Positions 7,421 through 8,361 of a stretch of DNA of 8,361 nucleotides are shown here, piece after piece. The position numbers and the translations under genes were made by a program. Below the pieces are notes generated by a model. That model ran no database searches. It saw only the letters and a program-made list of their open reading frames with translations, and was not told the origin of the DNA. Within the stretch, counting starts at the first letter, position 1. Each line of letters opens with the position of its first letter. The stretch is from Sulfurimonas sp. Lineage in GTDB: Bacteria; Campylobacterota; Campylobacteria; Campylobacterales; Sulfurimonadaceae. The stretch covers positions 1 through 8,361 of the forward strand of contig JAMOSE010000025.1 of assembly GCA_027063215.1 (NCBI GenBank). Direction: 5' to 3'.

Positions 7421-8233
7421 ATGAAAAGTATCTTTGCAGATTCTAAAAATATTTTCTTAGATACAGTAAATCCAAAAGATTATGTGCAACTTGAACGTGT
7501 CACAATTATTTATCGATCATTAGAACAATCTATAAACAAACCCTTAAAACTGATTTTACTTTATGGAAAACCAGGAACAGGCAAGAGTATGTTTTTAAGT
7601 AAAATTTATGAAGATCTCGTGGAAAAAAGACCTATTTTTCTCTATAAGACACCCATTTTGGATGAATCAGAATTCTATAAAAAACTCTCATTAGATGTAT
7701 GTTCACTCCAACAAGATGAGGAACTGAATTTTACACAATTTGTACAAATTCTTGAAAAAAAGAATTTTGATCAGGTTCCTGTAGTTCTTTTAGATGAAGC
7801 ACAACTTTATAGTGATGCACTTATGGAGAAAATTCGCCTTCTTTCTGATACCAGAAAAGTCAAATTTGTCATTGCTCTGCATAAAACAGAAAAAGAAGAT
7901 CTCATTGCCAAAGAACACTTTCAAACAAGAATTTGGGAGAGTATAGAACTAGAAAATGCATCTAAAACCGAGCTTAAAATCTATATACAAAAAAAATTGA
8001 TGAAAGCCAATTGTTTTGATACAGCAAATATGTTCAATACAAATAAAAGTATTAATCTGATATATAAACTTACACAAGGAAATTATAGAGATACAAATAA
8101 ACTTCTCTATACTTTATTTGATATTTATACAGTTTATGAAGATAAACAACAATTTAATAAAATAGATACAAACTATATTTCACCTAAACTCATTGAAATG
8201 GCTGCAATACATACAGGACTCATAAATGCTTAA
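7421..8233 (+). CDS. ctsP: Cytoplasmic AAA ATPase, ExeA/MshM/CtsP type
   Basis: Probably an ATPase that helps assemble or power the envelope machine; in C. jejuni the NTP-binding protein CtsP is required for transformation, and MshM and ExeA hold the same place next to secretin genes. Seen in 270 residues: Walker A GKPGTGKS at 49-56, Walker B VVLLDEAQ with Asp125-Glu126, a sensor-1-like strand VKFVIALHK (about 149-157), and a helical lid after about 185. There is no signal peptide or membrane helix, and the C-terminal peptidoglycan-binding domain of full-length ExeA is missing, as in MshM. The DEAQ form of Walker B is usual for the ExeA/TniB-like group. GGAG at 7408-7411 lies nine bases before the start. 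The last eight bases overlap the next gene. One A8 run sits at 7989-7996. ATPase family is certain; the partner and direct role are inferred from neighbours. Confidence 0.88.
   Translation: MKSIFADSKNIFLDTVNPKDYVQLERVTIIYRSLEQSINKPLKLILLYGKPGTGKSMFLSKIYEDLVEKRPIFLYKTPILDESEFYKKLSLDVCSLQQDEELNFTQFVQILEKKNFDQVPVVLLDEAQLYSDALMEKIRLLSDTRKVKFVIALHKTEKEDLIAKEHFQTRIWESIELENASKTELKIYIQKKLMKANCFDTANMFNTNKSINLIYKLTQGNYRDTNKLLYTLFDIYTVYEDKQQFNKIDTNYISPKLIEMAAIHTGLINA
8215..8218 (+). promoter_or_regulatory. Ribosome binding site for the truncated last gene
   Basis: AGGA at 8215-8218, inside the end of the ATPase gene, is seven bases from the ATG at 8226. It supports that ATG as a true start even though the gene runs out of the window. 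Confidence 0.55.
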
Positions 8234-8361
8234 TATCAATGATCTTGAAAATAGATGGCTTCGATACAAAATTAAATCATATATTCCTTATGGAATTATT
8301 CTTATCACTTCTATTTTTGTAGGTATTGCTCTTTATTTTTTTATACTCGATAAACCTACTA
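8226..8361 (+). CDS. Partial single-pass inner-membrane protein (CtsX or MshN position), 5' end only
   Basis: An open frame of 45 codons begins at ATG 8226 and is cut by the window edge. It overlaps the ATPase stop by eight bases and has AGGA seven bases upstream. The product starts with a charged, amphipathic segment (LENRWLRYKIK, residues 7-17), followed by one hydrophobic helix at about 20-41 (YIPYGIILITSIFVGIALYFFIL region) and then a polar DKPT, so the rest is probably periplasmic. In C. jejuni as I recall, the gene after ctsP is ctsX, a membrane protein that works with CtsP in transformation; in MSHA operons this slot holds mshN, which also begins with an N-terminal membrane helix before TPR repeats. 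The 45 visible residues cannot decide between them. Confidence 0.72.
   Translation, partial: MLNINDLENRWLRYKIKSYIPYGIILITSIFVGIALYFFILDKPT

Noticed and set aside
7421..8233. AAA protein as a transposition helper (TniB/IstB-like), given the DEAQ Walker B.
   Set aside because: No transposase, inverted repeats or target duplications are present, and it sits between a secretin and a membrane protein as MshM/CtsP do.
8239..8325. Alternative start ATGATCTTG in another frame at the right end.
   Set aside because: That frame reaches a TAG within about 30 codons and has no ribosome binding site, whereas ATG 8226 has AGGA at good spacing and encodes a sensible membrane segment.

Overview
The window is almost entirely coding, all on the + strand, AT-rich, and reads as Campylobacterota (Epsilonproteobacteria), plausibly a Sulfurimonas- or Sulfuricurvum-like relative. 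This rests on gene content: Era followed directly by a Csd6-type L,D-carboxypeptidase is the arrangement I recall from Helicobacter pylori, and the later genes match the Campylobacter cts transformation cluster. The genus is an inference.

Layout: (1) 27-911, era, a ribosome-maturation GTPase. (2) 901-1875 and 1877-3166, two exported peptidoglycan-trimming enzymes, Csd6/Pgp2-like and Csd4/Pgp1-like. In known relatives these act one after the other on the stem peptide and set cell shape. (3) 3178 to the right edge, six genes of a type II secretion / type IV pilus-like envelope machine: a GspL-like PilM-PilN fusion, a PilO/GspM-like protein, a PilP/GspC-like (CtsR/MshK-like) protein, a secretin (CtsD/MshL), an ExeA/MshM/CtsP-type AAA ATPase, and the first 45 codons of a single-pass membrane protein (CtsX or MshN position). 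The order parallels both the MSHA pilus biogenesis operon (mshI-J-K-L-M-N) and the Campylobacter jejuni cts genes for natural transformation. DNA uptake or a type IV pilus-like fibre is therefore the best guess. No pilin, prepilin peptidase, extension ATPase or polytopic platform protein lies inside the window; the last two would be expected just downstream.

Every junction is tight: four overlaps (11, 4, 1 and 8 nt) and four gaps of 1 to 15 nt. No stretch without a gene exceeds 26 bases, and I see no terminator, tRNA, rRNA, CRISPR array, insertion sequence or convincing promoter. The simplest reading is one long transcript or a few overlapping ones, with the envelope machine read through from the era-csd6-csd4 block. 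Base composition falls visibly after era (hand counts of single 60-base lines: 24/60 G+C at 541-600, 9/60 at 1681-1740).

I do not see a wholly undescribed system. The most notable points are the tandem of two sequential peptidoglycan carboxypeptidases placed against a secretin machine, the canonical His zinc ligand in the Csd4-like enzyme where H. pylori has Gln, the PilM-PilN fusion, and divergent G4/G5 motifs in Era.
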